64,000 nt of DNA, taken from positions 1 through 64,000 of the forward strand of contig NZ_JANHJQ010000010.1 in the NCBI RefSeq assembly GCF_024609785.1. Reading direction: 5' to 3'. This DNA is from Pseudalkalibacillus decolorationis (GTDB lineage: Bacteria > Bacillota > Bacilli > Bacillales > Fictibacillaceae). The notes below the pieces were generated by a model. It saw only the letters and a list, made by a program, of their open reading frames with translations. It did no database searches and was not told the origin of the DNA. This document shows, one piece after another, positions 60,276-64,000 of this stretch; position 1 is the stretch's first letter; every line of letters begins with the position of its first letter. The position numbers and the translations under genes are program-made.

Positions 60276-62117
60276 TCAGGACAATAAGCCCCGTAATTCT
60301 TGAATGCTTTCTTTGCTCCCAGTTACGATTAAATGATCGTTCATCTGAAGCTCTGTATCACCATGCGGTACAATCGAGTCGTTTCCGCGGAATATCCTAA
60401 TAATAATTGAATTACCCATAAATGGAAAGTGTCTAAGCTGAGTACCGATAAATTTTGGGTTCTGCATATTTACTTGATAAAGGCGATTTTCTTGACCGGT
60501 AATCAGCTTTGCAACATCTGGTGTTTCAACCATTGATTTTAATATCGTTTTGGCGGACAGTAATGAAGAAAACACTTCAATGTTTTTTTCTTTTAACCGG
60601 TCGCTTAATTCAATGATCTCCATTCTTGTAATTACACGCTCAATCCCGATCTCCTCTTTTGCATATATCGAGACTTTTTCATTTACAGGATCTTTCCCTG
60701 TTGTTACAACTAAAATATCCGCATCAAACACATTTTGTTCTTGAAGTGTAGCAAGTTCAAAATCATCAATCTCACAAACCTCAAAGCAGTTTTCTTTACC
60801 GACATTAATTTTCTCTTGCTTTGTATGAAATAACGATGTCTGGAACAGCTCTTGATCCAATTCAAAAGGTAATGGCAATGTTATTTGATTTGCCCCAATA
60901 ATATTTACTCGCTTTTTGTCGTTCGTCAGATTCTTAAATGGAAAGATTTTTTTAAATGAAATAGGTGTTATGATACATGCGATAACCGCTAGTAAAATCA
61001 GTGCTGAAGCCATCCGGTTATCTATTACTCCAATTCGTTCTCCAATTTTTGCTGCAGCAACTACAAGAGATAAGGTAGCCGTTAGCAAGAATCCTGATCC
61101 CATGACCGTATTCCAATCGTACCACTTTTTCAAATATAAAATCGGAACCAGCTTGGAAATCAACAATGCTACAAATAACAACGGGATTAATAGAAATACT
61201 CTAGCGTCGCTGAATAATTCCCATAGATCTAACTCTACCCCAACCATTACAAAGAAAATCGGAATTAGAAACCCATATCCGAATGAATCTAATTGTCTAA
61301 CCATTTCCCTGTTCGGTGACAGCAGTGATACGAGCACTCCAGCAAGAAATGCACCGAGAATATTTTCAGCACCAACTTGCTCCGAAAGACCAACTAGTAA
61401 GATGATCAACGCAAATACCGCACGTGTGCCAATTTGAACCGTACCTGTTGAAAGAGTTTCAAAAAAGGTGCTTTTTTTGAATACCTTCCCGACAAAATAT
61501 AGAAGCACTCCTGCGGCAAACAAAAGTAGTAGCAACCACATGTTGCCGCCACCCTCATAAAAGGAGACGAAAACAGCAAGCAGTACCATTGTCGCAAGGT
61601 CTGCAATCACTGTTACAAGCAAAATGATCTGCCCGATTCCCGTTTTCATAATATCGGTTTCTTTTAATGTCGGTACAACAACGCCAAGTGAAATGGTTGA
61701 GATTACCAGGGTCATAAAATAGGCATTGTTCGCAAAATCAAACCAAACAAGTAACCAAGAAAGACCGAATGATAAGATCAGTATAAAGACAAATATGATT
61801 GAAGAAACAAGAAATCGATTCGGCTCTATTTTTCCAGAAGGAAGGGTCACCCTATTCTTATTGTTCGTGAATACGGAAAAATCGATCTCAACCCCACTTA
61901 AAAACATTAAGAAAATAAAACCTAATGTTGAGAGTATCGCAATCCAAGGGTCGGGCTGGACCAGATCAAAACCAGATTTCCCAATGATCAGTCCAGCAAT
62001 AATTTCGGCAACGACAACTGGTATCAAGGTTAACCGAAACTTTTTAAGCAATATAGGTGTAAGAAATGCTGCTACTATAACGACGATTAATGATGTCAGA
62101 GAAGCATGCTCGCCCAT
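60276..62117 (-). CDS. CPA2-family cation:proton antiporter with TrkA_C domain
   Basis: 613 aa. About 12 membrane segments (residues 1-395), with FLMFLSGVEIDF and FLAGVLVSLL typical of KefB/CPA2 exchangers. The soluble part has a TrkA-N-like region (about 405-525) and a TrkA_C domain (about 535-613, FIGTQLRHFPFMGNSIIIRI... DHLIVTGS). It should exchange K+ or Na+ for protons. It lies between fabI and mgtE. Confidence 0.88.
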   Translation of the reverse strand: MGEHASLTSLIVVIVAAFLTPILLKKFRLTLIPVVVAEIIAGLIIGKSGFDLVQPDPWIAILSTLGFIFLMFLSGVEIDFSVFTNNKNRVTLPSGKIEPNRFLVSSIIFVFILILSFGLSWLLVWFDFANNAYFMTLVISTISLGVVVPTLKETDIMKTGIGQIILLVTVIADLATMVLLAVFVSFYEGGGNMWLLLLLFAAGVLLYFVGKVFKKSTFFETLSTGTVQIGTRAVFALIILLVGLSEQVGAENILGAFLAGVLVSLLSPNREMVRQLDSFGYGFLIPIFFVMVGVELDLWELFSDARVFLLIPLLFVALLISKLVPILYLKKWYDWNTVMGSGFLLTATLSLVVAAAKIGERIGVIDNRMASALILLAVIACIITPISFKKIFPFKNLTNDKKRVNIIGANQITLPLPFELDQELFQTSLFHTKQEKINVGKENCFEVCEIDDFELATLQEQNVFDADILVVTTGKDPVNEKVSIYAKEEIGIERVITRMEIIELSDRLKEKNIEVFSSLLSAKTILKSMVETPDVAKLITGQENRLYQVNMQNPKFIGTQLRHFPFMGNSIIIRIFRGNDSIVPHGDTELQMNDHLIVTGSKESIQELRGLLS

Positions 62118-62182
62118 AATCCCCTCCTGAATGGTTTTAAAAGTTGTTCAAAAAGTCCGGAGGCTAGCAGGATGTAGTCCGT

Positions 62183-63562
62183 TCAATTTGAAATAAAGTA
62201 GTTAATAAACGTACTCGCTAAACCAAAATAGATCAATACACTTATGATGTCATTGATTGTTGTAATAAATGGGCCTGACGCGACTGCAGGGTCTATGTTT
62301 AGCTTATACATTAATAAGGGAATCAATGCTCCTGCAAGGGTTGCGACAATGAGTGTAAATAAGATTGATGCACCGACTAACAAACCAAGATAAATAGAAT
62401 GGTGCCAGAAAAACACAATAATCGTTATCAATACACCACATGAAGCACCCGTTATTAGGCCTGTTCCTGCCTCACGTAGAATAAGACTTCTGATATCTTG
62501 TTTATCGGTATCCCCAGTCGCAATCCCTCGCACAGCTACGGCCAGGGCTTGTGTTCCAGTGTTCCCTGCCATCCCTGCAATGAGCGGGATAAAAATAGCA
62601 AGAGTTCCAGCTTTGTTTAATGTTCCTTCAAACTGACCAATAAGGCTAGCTGTTACCATCCCTAGGAACAACAGGATGACAAGCCACGGTAACCGACGTC
62701 TAGCTGCTTGCCAGGGGCTTCTGTCAACGGAATCCATATCTGAAACGGCTGCGAGCTTCGAGTAATCTTCCGATGCCTCTTCATCGATAACGTCAACAAT
62801 ATCGTCGACTGTAATAATTCCGAGTAGATGCTGCTGGAAATCTACAACCGGAAGAGCAAGGAAATCATAATCTTTCATCATCCGAGCTGCCTCTTCTTGG
62901 TCTTCTCCAACGGAAATCGAAACGACACGGTCATTCATTACATTACTAACAAGGGTATCTTCGTCGGCGATAATTAAATCTCTTAACGATATAACCCCTA
63001 CGAGTTTTTTCGAATCATCAATGACAAACAAATAATAAATCGTTTCTGCTTCTGGGGCCTCTTTACGGAGAATCTGCATTGTTTCTGTTACCGTCTGGTG
63101 GGTTCTGATTGCGATAAACTCGGTCGTCATTATACTACCGGCAGTTTTCTCTTCATAATGAAGAAGTTCTTTGATTTCCTGAGCAGACTCATCATTCATG
63201 ATTGTCAAATAACTGGCTAACTGCTCTGCTTCTAGATCGTTTAATACGTCGACGGCATCATCGGCATACATATCACCAAGCATTTCAGCAGCATAGAACG
63301 GTTCCATTTCAAATAAATAATCCTTCGTATCTTCACGATCAATATTTTCAAAGATTTCAGCCATCTCTTCTGGTGAGAGATATCTGTAGACCATCATCCG
63401 ATCTTCATCTGTTAAATCGAGGAACACGCGTGTTTGATCATATGGGTGTATGTCAAGGAAATGTTTTCGAAATTGATCAATATCACCTTTTTTCAACGCT
63501 TCTAAAATTGGTTTGTATTCATGCTCATTGGTTTGTTCCACGTACGTTCCCCCTCTCATCAT
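62183..63562 (-). CDS. mgtE: Magnesium transporter MgtE
   Basis: 459 aa. An N-terminal MgtE-N domain (about 30-130), two CBS domains (about 135-260: IMTTEFIAIRTHQTVTETM, VMNDRVVSISVGEDQEEA) and five membrane helices (about 290-459), with PLIAGMAGNTGTQALAVAVRG lining the pore. Mg2+ bound to the cytosolic part closes the channel. Confidence 0.93.
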   Translation of the reverse strand: MMRGGTYVEQTNEHEYKPILEALKKGDIDQFRKHFLDIHPYDQTRVFLDLTDEDRMMVYRYLSPEEMAEIFENIDREDTKDYLFEMEPFYAAEMLGDMYADDAVDVLNDLEAEQLASYLTIMNDESAQEIKELLHYEEKTAGSIMTTEFIAIRTHQTVTETMQILRKEAPEAETIYYLFVIDDSKKLVGVISLRDLIIADEDTLVSNVMNDRVVSISVGEDQEEAARMMKDYDFLALPVVDFQQHLLGIITVDDIVDVIDEEASEDYSKLAAVSDMDSVDRSPWQAARRRLPWLVILLFLGMVTASLIGQFEGTLNKAGTLAIFIPLIAGMAGNTGTQALAVAVRGIATGDTDKQDIRSLILREAGTGLITGASCGVLITIIVFFWHHSIYLGLLVGASILFTLIVATLAGALIPLLMYKLNIDPAVASGPFITTINDIISVLIYFGLASTFINYFISN

Positions 63563-63784
63563 TCTGGTTGTTCAAAAAGTCGGCTCTGTTTATCCCCCTT
63601 TTAAACACACACTGTAAGGGCAATATAAATAAAGAACTAATCTATCGTAAAAAAACGTCTAGAATTTGTCAACGAAATAATCTAGTTTACTTATTTTCAA
63701 AGTGCCCATAGTTCGATATGATATAAGATGTTATGATTTTGGTATAACCTTGTTCGTTGAACCAGAAGTTAGGAAGGTAAAATA

Positions 63785-64000
63785 ATGACAAACTTAGAAA
63801 AAGATAAAGAATCACCATTCCAACAAATTGATTATAACCTAATCTTCATATTATTCCTTTTAATTTGTTCTAGTTGTATTGCGATTTACAGTGCACAGAT
63901 TATCGGACAATATGATTCAAACTATGTAGTAAAACAAGTTGTGTGGTATGTGTTAGGCTTGATCGCCATTGCTGTAGTTATGATCCTTGATTTCGATCAG
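63785..64000 (+). CDS. FtsW/RodA/SpoVE-family protein, N-terminal part
   Basis: The first 72 codons run off the window: DYNLIFILFLLICSSCIAIYSAQ, then YVVKQVVWYVLGLIAIAVVMILDF. This is the first two membrane segments of the SEDS glycosyltransferase family. The exact member cannot be told. AGGAAGG precedes the ATG. Confidence 0.8.
   Translation, partial: MTNLEKDKESPFQQIDYNLIFILFLLICSSCIAIYSAQIIGQYDSNYVVKQVVWYVLGLIAIAVVMILDFDQ

Overview
The window is chromosomal DNA of an endospore-forming Bacillaceae bacterium. The evidence is a set of Bacillus-type genes and neighbourhoods (ccpC-dapH-dapL-ykuS, yjcG/yjcH, yutG, amaP-DUF2273-asp23, fabI behind a FapR-type operator, mgtE), CotX-type spore coat genes, a Spo0E-like phosphatase, strong AGGAGG ribosome sites and a low-GC base composition. 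I cannot name the genus from sequence alone.

Layout. 1-8.5 kb is core chromosome: the 5' part of a probable group II intron, then ykuS, dapL, dapH, ccpC, a TSUP permease with a VOC protein, a 20-bp tandem repeat, an MFS exporter, corA and a small Spo0E-like gene. 8.60-23.77 kb is a 15.2-kb element integrated in the 3' half of a tRNA-Val(GAC) gene, bounded by a 47-bp direct repeat. Integrase and a repressor run rightwards beside the intact tRNA. A long leftward, mostly overlapping operon carries Cro-like and HTH genes, an excisionase-like gene, a PrimPol primase, a P-loop replication ATPase, many small proteins and a TerS-like gene. Beyond a terminator lie a lone phage tail-spike gene, a secreted protein and an RHH/ART-like toxin-antitoxin-like pair. 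There is no capsid, portal, large terminase or lysis gene. This is the layout of a phage-inducible chromosomal island (phage satellite), with an unusual cargo tail gene and symmetric iteron-like arrays at both ends.

23.8-31 kb holds housekeeping and small spore-type genes: yutG, yjcH, yjcG, a DUF421 membrane protein, an MBL hydrolase, a coiled-coil protein, a Cys-rich coat-like protein and two small basic proteins. 31-46.6 kb is a polysaccharide cluster that combines sulfate import and activation (SLC13 permease, ATP sulfurylase, APS kinase), a PAPS-type sulfotransferase, seven glycosyltransferases and sugar-nucleotide enzymes of the UDP-GlcNAc 4,6-dehydratase / 2-epimerase / reductase type. 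It is followed at 46.7-49.9 kb by two CotX-type coat genes and several small basic or Cys-rich proteins, one behind a good SigK-type promoter. Together this suggests a sulfated spore-surface glycan.

50-57 kb contains a large secreted subtilase with C-terminal SLH-like repeats, decayed pieces of a related SLH gene and of a tyrosinase, a secreted LVIVD-repeat protein and the alkaline-shock operon with a SigB-type promoter. 57-64 kb contains a GMC oxidoreductase, dispersed repeats, fabI, a CPA2 antiporter, mgtE and the start of an FtsW/RodA-family gene that runs off the window.
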